From positions 86,549 to 150,548 of the forward strand of contig CAVUSJ010000003.1 in assembly GCA_963744105.1 (NCBI GenBank): a DNA stretch of 64,000 nucleotides. Direction: 5' to 3'. The position numbers were made by a program, and so were the translations under genes. Below, in pieces: positions 23,836 through 32,172 of the stretch. The stretch comes from DASUPK01 sp963744105. Its GTDB lineage: Bacteria > Actinomycetota > Thermoleophilia > Solirubrobacterales > 70-9. The notes beneath the pieces were generated by a model. That model was not told the origin of the DNA and did not search any database. It saw nothing but the letters and a program-made list of their open reading frames with translations. Each line of letters starts with the position of its first letter. The first letter of the stretch is position 1.

Positions 23836-24068
23836 CCACCAAGCCCCATCGCCTGCTGCTGGAACGGGTCTCCGGATACGCCGACGAGGCCGCCGCCTTC
23901 CTGCGCCGCCGCCGCCACCTTCGCAAGCCGTTCGCCAGGACCTACTACCCCGGCGGCCGCAGCTCCGCCTTCCCGGCGGATTCGGAGGAGGGGCGCGCGC
24001 TCTTCCTCGCCGCGTCGCGCGTGATCGAGGTGGCGGGGCCCCCGGGGCGGGCGAAGAGCGGCAAATGA
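23832..24068 (+). CDS. small basic hypothetical protein upstream of tldD
   Basis: A 78-residue protein, arginine-rich in the first half (AAFLRRRRHLRKPFARTYYPGGR) with a mixed C-terminal helix (SEEGRALFLAASRVIEVA). No signal peptide, cysteines or known motif. Both ends overlap neighbours by four bases (ATGA), so it is made in tight coupling with the roadblock-like protein and TldD. It may be a regulator or, more speculatively, a TldD/E substrate. Confidence 0.6.
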   Translation: MTTKPHRLLLERVSGYADEAAAFLRRRRHLRKPFARTYYPGGRSSAFPADSEEGRALFLAASRVIEVAGPPGRAKSGK

Positions 24069-25450
24069 CGTTGGTCGACGAGGGCCTCGCCACGCGGGTG
24101 TTGGAGCGGGCGCTCTCGCGGGGCGGCGACTTCGCCGAGCTCTTCTGCGAGGACCGCAGGGGCTTCACCCTCTCGATCGACGAGTCCCGGGTCGAGCGGC
24201 CGCAGTCCGGCAGCGAGCGCGGGGCCGGCATCCGGGTCATTGACGGCGAGGTGACGCGGTTCGCGCACGTCGACGGGCTGGCGGAGGAGAACCTGTTGCG
24301 CGCCGCCGGCGGCCTGGCCTCCGCGCTCGGCGGCGACGCAACCGAGCCGCTGGCGCTTCAGGCCGTCGCCCCGCCGCAGCTGCAGGAGATCGAGGTCGAT
24401 CCGGCGGGCGTCCCGGCCGACCGCAAGGCCGGGGTCCTGAGGGAGCTCGATGAGCGGGCGCGCTCGGCGGGAGCCGAGGTTGCTCAGGCCTCGGCGAGCT
24501 ACAGCGAGGGCCGCCGGCAAATCGCGGTCTTCAACTCCGAGGGCCTGGAGGCGAGCGACGACCGCACCCGGGTACGGCTCGGCGTGCAGGTCGTGGCGCG
24601 GAGGAACGGCACAGTCGAGACGGGCTTCGAGACCCTCGGCGAGCACCGCGGCTTCGAGCTGCTCGAGGGGGACCCAGCCCGGATCGCCGACGAGGCGGCG
24701 GGCAAGGCACTGAAGCTGCTCGGCGCCGACCCGGCTCCGGCCGGCGAGATGACGGTCGTGGTCGGTGGCGGCTTCGGCGGCGTCCTCTTCCACGAGATGA
24801 CGGGCCACGGCCTCGAGGCGGACGCGGTGCAGAAGGGCGCCAGCGTCTACGCCGGCATGCTGGGCGAGAAGGTCGCCCAGCCGCTGCTGAACGCCTACGA
24901 CGACGGTGTCATGCCGCACGAGTGGGGGACGGGCGCGATCGACGACGAGGGCACCCCATGCCAGCGGACCGCCGTGATCCAGGAGGGGGAGCTCACCTCC
25001 TACCTCTATGACCGGCTCCGCGCGCGGCGGGACAGCGTCTCTTCGACCGGTAACGGGCGGCGGGCGAGCTTCCGCGACCTGCCGATCCCGCGGATGACCA
25101 ACACCTACATCGAGCCCGGCGAGGCGGACCCGGAGGCGATGATCTCCGAGGTCGAGAACGGCTTCTACGCCGTCTCCTTCGGCGGCGGGCAGGTGGAGCC
25201 GGCCACCGGCGACTTCGTCTTCGGCGTCTCCGAGGGCTACCTGATCGAGGGGGGCAAGGTGACCAAGCCATGCCGCGGCGCGACGCTGATCGGCAACTGC
25301 CTCCAGGCCCTCGAGCGGATCGACGCGGTCGGGACCGACTTCGAGATGAAGACCGGCTTCTGCGGCAAGTCCGGACAGACCGCTCCGGTCGGGACCGGCC
25401 AGGGGCACGTTCGGATCAGGGGGATGACGGTCGGCGGGACGGCGGTATGA
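24065..25450 (+). CDS. tldD: TldD family metalloprotease subunit
   Basis: A 461-residue catalytic subunit of the TldD/TldE protease, which degrades unfolded peptides and in some bacteria cleaves leader peptides of ribosomal natural products. The zinc motif HEMTGHGLEAD (HExxxH) is present, as is the C-terminal cysteine ligand in KTGFCGKSGQTAPVGTGQ. The FGGVLFHE and YLYDRLRARR blocks are family hallmarks. It overlaps the small gene upstream and tldE downstream, each by four bases. Confidence 0.94.
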   Translation: MTLVDEGLATRVLERALSRGGDFAELFCEDRRGFTLSIDESRVERPQSGSERGAGIRVIDGEVTRFAHVDGLAEENLLRAAGGLASALGGDATEPLALQAVAPPQLQEIEVDPAGVPADRKAGVLRELDERARSAGAEVAQASASYSEGRRQIAVFNSEGLEASDDRTRVRLGVQVVARRNGTVETGFETLGEHRGFELLEGDPARIADEAAGKALKLLGADPAPAGEMTVVVGGGFGGVLFHEMTGHGLEADAVQKGASVYAGMLGEKVAQPLLNAYDDGVMPHEWGTGAIDDEGTPCQRTAVIQEGELTSYLYDRLRARRDSVSSTGNGRRASFRDLPIPRMTNTYIEPGEADPEAMISEVENGFYAVSFGGGQVEPATGDFVFGVSEGYLIEGGKVTKPCRGATLIGNCLQALERIDAVGTDFEMKTGFCGKSGQTAPVGTGQGHVRIRGMTVGGTAV

Positions 25451-26802
25451 CGGATCTCGAGGACGTCGCGCGCCGCGCCGTGGAGGCGGCCAACTCCGCG
25501 GGCGCCAGCGACGCCGAGGCCTGGAGCGAGGGCTCGAGCAGCCGGGAGGTCCGGGTCCACGCCGGCGAGGTTGAGAGCCTGACCGAGGCGAGCGGCCGCG
25601 GCGTCGGCATCCGCGCCTGGATCGGAAGCCGGACGGGCTACGCCTACGGGACGGACCTCTCCGAAGCCGGCCTCGCCCGGCTCGCCGAGGACGCCGTCGG
25701 CGCGGCCCGGGTCGCGGACGAGGACGAGAACTCGGCCGCGCCGGAGCCCTCCGGCGAGCCCGCCGAGATCGAGGGGCTGCGAGACCCCGCGGTCGCCGGG
25801 ACCGACACCGCCGAGGTGATCGAGCTGGCGAAGCGGATCGAGCGCGCCGCCCTCGATCGCGACGAGCGCGTCACCGGCGTCGAGGAGGTCGTCTACGTGG
25901 ACGAGGACGGCGACGCGGCGATCGCCACCTCGCGCGGTGTGTCGGGCAGCTTCGGCGCCTCGGTCGCCTACTCGTTCCTGCAGGCGATGGCGACGCAGGA
26001 CTCGGAGGTCCAGACGGGCCTCGGCTTCGCCGTCGGCCGCTCGCCGAAATCGCTCGATCCGGAGGAGATCGGGGCCGAGGCCGGGGACGAGGCAGCCTCG
26101 ATGCTCGGCGCGAGCAAGCCCGCGTCGCGCACCTGCCCCGTCGTCCTCTCTGAGCGCGTCACAGCGAGCTTCGCCGGCTTCGTCGGCGGCGCCGTCTGCG
26201 CGGACGAGGTCCAGCGCGGCCGCTCTCCGTTCGCCGACCGCCTCGGCGAGGAGGTTGCGTCCTCGGCCTACGTCCTGGCGGACGACGGCATCGACCCGGG
26301 CGGGCTCGCCAGCGCGCCCTTCGACGGGGAGGGGACGCCGCGCGGGCGAACTCCGCTGCTCGGCGGCGGCAAGCTGCTGGCCTACCTGCACGACTCCTAC
26401 ACCGCCCGCCGCGGCGGGGCCCGCTCAACGGGCAACGCCTCCCGAGCCTCCTACCGCTCGCCGCCCTCGGTCAGCCCGTCGAACCTGGTGCTCGAGCCGG
26501 GCGAGCTGACCCTCGAGCAGTTGCTCGAGCGGGCCGGCGACGGCGTCTACATCACGGAGGTCGCGGGCCTCCACTCGGGAGTCAACCCGGTGACGGGCCG
26601 CTACTCGGTGGGTGCCTCCGGACGGGCGATCAGCGGCGGCGAGCTCGCCGAGCCGCTGCGCGAGTTCACGATCGCCGGTGACCTGCTGGGCACGCTCGCG
26701 GCGGTCCAGGCGGTGGGCTCCGAGACCCGCTGGGTCCCCTTCGGCGGCTCGGTGAAGACGGCGCCGATGCTGGTCGGCGAGATGGCCATCGGCGGTTCCT
26801 AG
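25447..26802 (+). CDS. pmbA: TldE/PmbA family protein, non-catalytic partner of TldD
   Basis: A 451-residue TldE-type subunit. It shares the TldD fold (EVRVHAGEVESLTEASGRGVGIRAW at the start, GRTPLLGGGKLLAYLHDSYTARR, VNPVTGRYSVGASGRAI near the end) but lacks the HExxxH zinc motif, as expected for the partner that forms the closed heterodimer. ATG inside the TldD stop. Last gene of the coupled four-gene set. Confidence 0.92.
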   Translation: MTDLEDVARRAVEAANSAGASDAEAWSEGSSSREVRVHAGEVESLTEASGRGVGIRAWIGSRTGYAYGTDLSEAGLARLAEDAVGAARVADEDENSAAPEPSGEPAEIEGLRDPAVAGTDTAEVIELAKRIERAALDRDERVTGVEEVVYVDEDGDAAIATSRGVSGSFGASVAYSFLQAMATQDSEVQTGLGFAVGRSPKSLDPEEIGAEAGDEAASMLGASKPASRTCPVVLSERVTASFAGFVGGAVCADEVQRGRSPFADRLGEEVASSAYVLADDGIDPGGLASAPFDGEGTPRGRTPLLGGGKLLAYLHDSYTARRGGARSTGNASRASYRSPPSVSPSNLVLEPGELTLEQLLERAGDGVYITEVAGLHSGVNPVTGRYSVGASGRAISGGELAEPLREFTIAGDLLGTLAAVQAVGSETRWVPFGGSVKTAPMLVGEMAIGGS

Positions 26803-26885
26803 TGGCAATGGGCCACAAGCGCCCTTTTGGCCTCAGCAGCCGCTGTTAGGCTCGGCGCGAACTCCAATGACCAGGAGGAGATGAC

Positions 26886-27167
26886 GTGACCAAGGCTGAG
26901 TTCCTCGACGTGCTCGCAGGCGACAGCAGGATCGGCAACAAGAAGGAGGCTGGCCAGGCCGTCGATGCGGTCCTGGACGCCATCACCAGCGTCCTCCAGG
27001 GCGGGGGCGAGGTGAACTTCACCGGCTTCGGCAAGTTCGCGGTGGCCGAGCGCGGGCCGCGGCAGGGCGTGAACCCGCGCACCGGAGAACGGATCTTCAT
27101 CCCGGGCGGCAAGGTGCCTCGCTTCTCCGCCGGCTCTGGACTGAAGAAGAAGGTCAAGGGCGGATAG
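26886..27167 (+). CDS. hup: HU family DNA-binding protein
   Basis: A 93-residue nucleoid protein. Helical dimerisation region (KAEFLDVLAGDSRIGNKKEAGQAVDAVLDAIT), strand GEVNFTGFGKFAVAERGPRQGVNPRTGERIFI with the conserved DNA-intercalating Pro in RTGE context, and KVPRFSAGSGLKKKV at the end. No Lys/Ala-rich tail as in mycobacterial HupB. The GTG at 26886 is chosen because AGGAGGAG lies five bases before it; an ATG at 26881 is out of frame. Confidence 0.94.
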   Translation: MTKAEFLDVLAGDSRIGNKKEAGQAVDAVLDAITSVLQGGGEVNFTGFGKFAVAERGPRQGVNPRTGERIFIPGGKVPRFSAGSGLKKKVKGG

Positions 27168-28054
27168 CCGACCGGCCCTTCGCTGATCGCCTCGCGGCGC
27201 TCGTCTACGAGCGCCGCAGCCAGGTATGCCTGGGTCTCGACCCCGATCCGGCGAAACTCTCGCCGGAGGCGGCGCCCGATGCATCGCTGACCGATGTTGC
27301 CGATCGCGCCGCGTCGGCCGTCTACGAGCTCTGCGTCGGGCTGATCGATCAGGCGGGGCCGGCCTGCGTCGCGGTGAAGCCGCAATTCGCCTGCTTCGAG
27401 CGCCTCGGGGCGCCCGGCTGGCGGGCGCTGGCCGAAGTCTGCGCTCACGCCCAGCGCTCCGGCCTGCTGGTGGTCGCCGACGGCAAGCGCGGCGACGTGC
27501 CGGTCACCGCCAGGGCCTACGGGCAGGCTCTGGTCGGCGAGACCGAGACGCCCTGGGGCACCGTGCACGGGCTCGGCGCCGACTCCTTCACCGCCAATCC
27601 CCTGCTCGGCGAGGACGAGATCGAGGTGCTGGTCGAGGCGGCCAAGGCGGCGGGCGCCGGGATCTTCCTGCTGGTGCGCACCTCGAACCCTGGCGCGGCC
27701 CGGCTGCAGGACGCGGCACTCGGCGACCGGCCGCTGCACGAGGAGCTGGCCGCGCTGGTGGCTGAGAGCGCGCCCGAGCTAGCCGGCGAGTCGGGCCTCT
27801 CGGGGCTCGGCGCGGTGGTGGGCGCCACGGCGCCGCAGCACATGGGGCGCCTGCGCGAGCTGATGCCGGATTCGATCTTCCTGATCCCAGGGATCGGGGC
27901 GCAGGGGGGCAAGCCTGAGGACCTCGGCCCGGCGCTGGCGCCTGGGAAGCCCGCCTCCGTGCTTGTGGCGGCCTCTCGGAGCATTGCCGGGGCCGATGAC
28001 CCGGCCGCCGCGGCCGAGGAGCTGCGCGAAGCCGTTTGGAGCCTCGTCACGTAA
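27164..28054 (+). CDS. pyrF: orotidine 5'-phosphate decarboxylase, type 2
   Basis: About 296 residues, catalysing the last step of UMP synthesis. The catalytic lysine motif is VVADGKRGDV, with CLGLDPDPAKL at the substrate loop, VAVKPQFACFE, and the phosphate-binding IPGIGAQGG; this is the longer type 2 enzyme found in mycobacteria. The first standard start codon (GTG 27374) would remove 70 conserved residues. ATA at 27164, overlapping the HU stop (ATAG), gives an N-terminus equal to relatives, so I place the start there; this needs protein evidence. Confidence 0.88.
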   Translation: MADRPFADRLAALVYERRSQVCLGLDPDPAKLSPEAAPDASLTDVADRAASAVYELCVGLIDQAGPACVAVKPQFACFERLGAPGWRALAEVCAHAQRSGLLVVADGKRGDVPVTARAYGQALVGETETPWGTVHGLGADSFTANPLLGEDEIEVLVEAAKAAGAGIFLLVRTSNPGAARLQDAALGDRPLHEELAALVAESAPELAGESGLSGLGAVVGATAPQHMGRLRELMPDSIFLIPGIGAQGGKPEDLGPALAPGKPASVLVAASRSIAGADDPAAAAEELREAVWSLVT

Positions 28055-28081
28055 GTCGGCAGTACCCTGTCGAGCCCTCGA

Positions 28082-28396
28082 ATGCCGGACTACAAGCCGA
28101 ATCAATTCGTCCGCGTGTTCGCCGTGCTGGCCCTGATCGCAGCCGTCGTCCTGGTGGTAGTCGTCGTGGCGACTTCGAATGGCGGAGGCAGCGGCGACAG
28201 CGGTAGCTCGCACAAGCCCCACATCAGCAAGGAGGGGCGGAGGGCCATCCACAAGGGCGTCTGGGTCGTCCACGCCGGCGACACGCTGGGGGAGATCTCC
28301 TTGAAGACCGGCATCGACGTGACCACCCTTCAGACGCTCAACCCGAACATCGATCCGCAGACCCTGCTCGAGGGCCAGCGGATAGCGTTGCGCTGA
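28082..28396 (+). CDS. membrane-anchored LysM protein
   Basis: A 104-residue protein with an N-terminal membrane anchor (residues about 10-30, rich in Val), a Gly/Ser linker, and one C-terminal LysM domain (VWVVHAGDTLGEISLKTGIDV, LQTLNPNIDPQTLLEGQRI). LysM binds N-acetylglucosamine in peptidoglycan. It precedes the D,D-carboxypeptidase by two bases, so the pair likely acts on the cell wall together. Confidence 0.87.
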   Translation: MPDYKPNQFVRVFAVLALIAAVVLVVVVVATSNGGGSGDSGSSHKPHISKEGRRAIHKGVWVVHAGDTLGEISLKTGIDVTTLQTLNPNIDPQTLLEGQRIALR

Positions 28397-28398
28397 CC

Positions 28399-29766
28399 GT
28401 GGCGGGAATGGAACGCAGGCGGGACAGGGGTGGCGTACGCATGGTCGTGGCGCTCGTGCTCGCGGTCCTGCTGATCGGCCCGGTCGCCTCAGCGACGGCC
28501 TCCAACGGCCCGAGGCTCGACGCGAAGGCGTGGACCCTGATCGACCCACGGGACGACTCGGTCATCGCGAGCAAGGCGCCGAACAAGCGACTGCCGATCG
28601 CCAGTACCACCAAGCTGATGACGGCGTACCTGGCGCTGAAGAACCTGAAGCCGAACCAGATGATCACGGCGCCGGGTTACAGCCCGAGCAACCCTGCCGA
28701 GATCACGCTCGGGCTCCGCGCGGGGGAGCGGATGAGGGTTCGCGACCTGCTCTATGGCCTCCTCCTGCCGAGTGCCTCCGACGCCGCCGAGACCCTGGCG
28801 GTAGGCGTCGCCGGCTCGGTCCCGGCCTTCGTGCAGCGGATGAACCAGGCGGCGCGGCGGCTCGGCCTGGCGGACACTCATTACGCCAACCCGATCGGCC
28901 TGGACGCTCCCGACAACTACTCGAGCGCCCACGACCTGGTCACGCTCGCCTCGATCGACCTCAGGAACAAGCTCTTCGCGCGGATCGTGAACACCCCGGC
29001 CGCCACGCTCCACAGCGGCGATCACCCGCGGACCGTGACCAGCCGCGACACGCTGCTCGAGTCCGTGCCCTGGATCAACGGCGTGAAGACGGGCCACACC
29101 CTCGGGGCCGGCTACGTGCTGGTCGGCTCCGGCACGCAGGATTCGACCACGCTGATCTCGGTGGTGCTCGGGACCTCGAGCGAGGCCTCCCGCGACGCCG
29201 ACACGCTGAAGCTCCTCCAGTACGGGTTCTCGCTCTACCACTCGGTGCAGCCCGTCCATCAGGGCCAGCAGCTCGCCGATCCGAAGCTCGACTACCGCAG
29301 CGACCATCTCTCGCTGGTCGCGCAGCGGGCCCTTCCGGTGAACGTCCGCCAGGGGCAGCACGTCACGACCCGGATCACCGCGCCCGGTGAGATCAGCGGC
29401 GCGGTGAAGCAGGGGCAGGTCCTCGGCCACGTCACGGTGAGCGTCGACGGCAAGCCGGCGGCCGGCAGCCCGCTGGTGGCCGCTCACGCCGTGGGCGCGG
29501 CCACGCTCTTCGACAAGGTGACCTCCTTTGCGAAGAATCCGATCCTTCTCCTGGTGGTGGGGGCGATCGTGATACTCCTAGGTGTGCTGCTGACGAGACG
29601 AAGGCACGGGGCGAGCGAGCCGAAGCCGGTTGCCCCGCAGGCCAGCGCCAACGGCAGCGGGCGGCAGGCCCCGAGACAGCGGACCCCGGAAGAGAGGCGC
29701 AGGATGCACGAGGAGAGAATGCGCAGGAGGCGCGAGAGGGCGAAACGGCAGGGAGGCACCGAATGA
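28399..29766 (+). CDS. D-alanyl-D-alanine carboxypeptidase (peptidase S11, PBP5 type)
   Basis: A 455-residue penicillin-binding protein trimming pentapeptides in peptidoglycan. A signal/anchor lies at about residues 15-33. The SxxK motif is Ser69-Thr-Thr-Lys72 and KTG is Lys230-Thr-Gly. The middle motif, normally Ser-x-Asn, is Ser125-Ala-Ser127, so the Asn is replaced. After the beta-rich C-terminal domain there is a second membrane helix (ILLLVVGAIVILLGVLL) and an Arg-rich cytoplasmic tail, so it is fixed at both ends. GTG start; overlaps the kinase gene by four bases. Confidence 0.9.
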   Translation: MAGMERRRDRGGVRMVVALVLAVLLIGPVASATASNGPRLDAKAWTLIDPRDDSVIASKAPNKRLPIASTTKLMTAYLALKNLKPNQMITAPGYSPSNPAEITLGLRAGERMRVRDLLYGLLLPSASDAAETLAVGVAGSVPAFVQRMNQAARRLGLADTHYANPIGLDAPDNYSSAHDLVTLASIDLRNKLFARIVNTPAATLHSGDHPRTVTSRDTLLESVPWINGVKTGHTLGAGYVLVGSGTQDSTTLISVVLGTSSEASRDADTLKLLQYGFSLYHSVQPVHQGQQLADPKLDYRSDHLSLVAQRALPVNVRQGQHVTTRITAPGEISGAVKQGQVLGHVTVSVDGKPAAGSPLVAAHAVGAATLFDKVTSFAKNPILLLVVGAIVILLGVLLTRRRHGASEPKPVAPQASANGSGRQAPRQRTPEERRRMHEERMRRRRERAKRQGGTE

Positions 29767-30722
29767 TCCTCACCGTCACCCTCAACGCGGCGATCGACCG
29801 CACCGTCGCCGTTCCCAGCTTCCGGCAGGGTCACCGCCACCGCGCCGTCGAGGCGAGCACCGTCGCCGGCGGTAAGGGCGTCAACGTGGCGCGCGCTCTC
29901 AAGCTCCTCGACCGCCCGGTGATCGCCACGGGCCTCGCCGGCGGACCCACCGGCGCCCGGCTGATGGAGCGGCTCGCCGAGGAGTCCATCCTCACCGACT
30001 TCACCTGGATCGCGGGCGAGTCCCGTACCAACCTCGCCGTCGTCGACCCGACCTCCGGCGAGCAGACCGAGATCAACGAACGCGGCCCCGAGGTGAGCGC
30101 CGAGGAGCTCGAGCGCTTCCTCGAGAAGCTGCTCTACCTGGCGCGCGGCGCCCGCATCGTGGCGATGGCCGGCAGCCTGCCACCGTCCGTGCCGCCGGCC
30201 TTCTCCGCCCGTGTGGTCGAGGAGCTCAAGACGCTCGGCGTGGAGACGATCGTCGACACCGAGGGCGAGCCGCTGCTCGCCTCGCTCCGGGCGGGCCCCG
30301 CGGCGGTGACCCCGAACGTCCGCGAGGCCGAGGGCGCCGTGGGCCACGAGTTCAACGACCGCGAGGACGCGCTGCTCGGCCTCCGCAGCCTCGTCGAGCT
30401 CGGAGCCACCGACGCCGTGATCACGCGGCCCGAGGGCTGCGTCGCCTCGCTGCTCGGCTCGGACGACCAGCGCCACGCGTACGAGGTGACCGCGCCCTCC
30501 GTCGAGCCGGTGGCGACCGTCGGCTCCGGTGACGCCTTCCTCGCCGGCTTCGTCGCCGCTCGCTATGACGGCCGCACGCCGGAGGAGTGCCTGCGCTTCG
30601 CGGTCGCCTGCGGCGCCGAGTCGACGCATCACTTCGGCGCGGGCAGCATCGACCCCGCCGAGATCGAGCGGCTGCTCCCCGGGGTCGAGGCGCGCGAGCT
30701 CGAAGCGCCGGCCACTGTCTAG
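29763..30722 (+). CDS. 1-phosphofructokinase family (PfkB) sugar kinase
   Basis: A 319-residue ribokinase-fold kinase of the FruK/LacC/PfkB subgroup: MILTVTLNAAIDRT at the start, GGKGVNVARALKLL for sugar binding, AMAGSLPP, and the catalytic GSGDAFLAGFVAA with the anion hole and base Asp. It would phosphorylate fructose-1-phosphate, fructose-6-phosphate or tagatose-6-phosphate; no PTS gene is nearby, so 6-phosphofructokinase-like activity is as likely. ATG inside the stop of the carboxypeptidase gene. A hairpin starts at its stop codon. Confidence 0.88.
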   Translation: MILTVTLNAAIDRTVAVPSFRQGHRHRAVEASTVAGGKGVNVARALKLLDRPVIATGLAGGPTGARLMERLAEESILTDFTWIAGESRTNLAVVDPTSGEQTEINERGPEVSAEELERFLEKLLYLARGARIVAMAGSLPPSVPPAFSARVVEELKTLGVETIVDTEGEPLLASLRAGPAAVTPNVREAEGAVGHEFNDREDALLGLRSLVELGATDAVITRPEGCVASLLGSDDQRHAYEVTAPSVEPVATVGSGDAFLAGFVAARYDGRTPEECLRFAVACGAESTHHFGAGSIDPAEIERLLPGVEARELEAPATV

Positions 30723-30797
30723 CGGCCACCAGGCCGCCGCATCACGAGCGAGGGGCGAAGCCCCGAGCGGTTATATGAGGCGGCCGCTCGTGGCCGC
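30722..30797 (+). terminator. hairpin cluster after the PfkB gene
   Basis: Three hairpins follow one another: GCGGCC-ACCA-GGCCGC at 30722-30737 (starting in the stop codon), GGGGC-GAA-GCCCC at 30752-30764, and GCGGCC-GCTCGT-GGCCGC at 30780-30797. The identical GCGGCC arms could also pair in alternative ways. Likely ends the upstream transcript; no T-run is present. Confidence 0.4.
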
Positions 30798-30855
30798 GAC
30801 TTGACTGCGAACCCGCATTCAGCGGGGATCGCCTCGAAGGGAGCGGGTTTACCGC

Positions 30856-30938
30856 TGTTATCCTCAACAGGGCGTTGGTGTGTGACCTCCGAAACGCCGC
30901 TAGCATCGCATTTCCGGCCCCGCGACGCGGGGTTTTTT
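30856..30938 (+). promoter_or_regulatory. guaB3 leader: extended -10 promoter, stem-loop and intrinsic terminator
   Basis: TG-T-TATCCT (30856-30864) is an extended -10 element, placing the transcript start near 30871. The leader then folds GGCGTT (30871-30876) with AACGCC (30893-30898), followed by a textbook terminator CCCCGC-GAC-GCGGGG plus six T (30918-30938), 28 bases ahead of guaB3. A terminator inside a leader suggests transcription attenuation of the guanine nucleotide genes or a short separate RNA. I do not recognise a known riboswitch. Confidence 0.5.
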
Positions 30939-30966
30939 CGTCCGCGAACGAACGTAGGGTGAGGCA

Positions 30967-32172
30967 ATGGAAGTAGAGATCGGCCGCGGCAAGAAGGGCC
31001 GCAGGGCATACGGCTTCGATGACATCGCGATCGTCCCCTCCCGGCGGACTCGCGACCCCGACGACATCGACATCACCTGGACCCTGGGTCCATACCGCTT
31101 CGAGTTGCCTCTGCTCGCCTCGGCGATGGACGGCGTCGTCAGCCCGAAGACCGCCGGCCTGATCGGCCAGCTGGGCGGGCTCGGCGTCCTCAACCTGGAG
31201 GGCATCTGGTCCCGTTACGAGAACGCGGACGAGAAGCTCGACGAGATCGCCGCGGCGCCGAAGCCGGTCGCCACGAAGATCATGCAGGAGATCTACGCGG
31301 AGCCGGTCAAGGCCGAGCTGATCGCGAAGCGCGTCGAGGAGATCAAGGCCGCCGGCGCCGTCGCCTGCGGGTCGCTCACCCCGCAGAAGGTGACCGAGTA
31401 CTACGAGACCGCTCTCGAGGCTGGTCTCGACATCCTCGTCGTTCAGGGCACCGTGATCTCGGCCGAGCACGTCTCGACGCAGACGGAGCCGCTCAACCTG
31501 AAGCAGTTCATCGCCGACCTGGACGTGCCCTGCGTCGTCGGCGGCTGCGCCTCCTACAACACCGGCCTCCACCTGATGCGAACCGGCGCCGTCGGCGTCC
31601 TGGTCGGCGTCGGGCCCGGCGCCGCCTGCACCACGCGCGGCGTCCTCGGGATCGGCGTGCCGCAGGCGACGGCGATCGCCGATGTGGCCGCCGCCCGCAG
31701 TCAGCACATGATGGAGACGGGCAACTACTGCAACGTGATCGCCGACGGCGGCATGCGGACCGGCGGCGACGTCTCCAAGGCCATCGCCGTGGGCGCCGAC
31801 GCCGTGATGATCGGCTCGCCGCTCGCGCGCGCCAAGGAGGCCCCCGGCCGCGGCTTCCACTGGGGCATGGCGACCTTCCATCCCTCGCTGCCGCGCGGCG
31901 CGCGCGTCACGACTCACCAGGACGGCACGCTCGAGGAGATCCTCATGGGACCGGCCCAGGAGAACGACGGCACCTTCAACCTGATGGGCGCGCTGCGGAC
32001 CTCGATGGCGACCACCGGCTACGCCGACATCCCCGAGTTCCACCGCGCCGAGGTGATGGTCGCGCCGGCCCTGATGTCCGAGGGCAAGCAGCTCCAGCGC
32101 GAGCAGTCGGTCGGCATGGGCTCGAACGGGCGGGCCACGGTCGCGGCGGCGGTGGCCGTCAGCGATGACTGA
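30967..32172 (+). CDS. guaB3: GuaB3 family IMP dehydrogenase-related protein
   Basis: A 401-residue IMPDH/GMPR barrel without CBS domains, the GuaB3 class common in actinobacteria and cyanobacteria. AYGFDDIAIVPSRRTRDPDD is its typical start, LPLLASAMDGVVSP the first loop, GVGPGAACTTRGVLGIGVPQATA carries the catalytic cysteine, and VIADGGMRTGGDVSKAIAVGADAVMIGSPLA binds the phosphate. It converts IMP to XMP or acts as an accessory form; a canonical guaB may exist elsewhere. Overlaps guaA by eight bases, so XMP would be passed to GMP synthase made from the same message. Confidence 0.93.
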   Translation: MEVEIGRGKKGRRAYGFDDIAIVPSRRTRDPDDIDITWTLGPYRFELPLLASAMDGVVSPKTAGLIGQLGGLGVLNLEGIWSRYENADEKLDEIAAAPKPVATKIMQEIYAEPVKAELIAKRVEEIKAAGAVACGSLTPQKVTEYYETALEAGLDILVVQGTVISAEHVSTQTEPLNLKQFIADLDVPCVVGGCASYNTGLHLMRTGAVGVLVGVGPGAACTTRGVLGIGVPQATAIADVAAARSQHMMETGNYCNVIADGGMRTGGDVSKAIAVGADAVMIGSPLARAKEAPGRGFHWGMATFHPSLPRGARVTTHQDGTLEEILMGPAQENDGTFNLMGALRTSMATTGYADIPEFHRAEVMVAPALMSEGKQLQREQSVGMGSNGRATVAAAVAVSDD

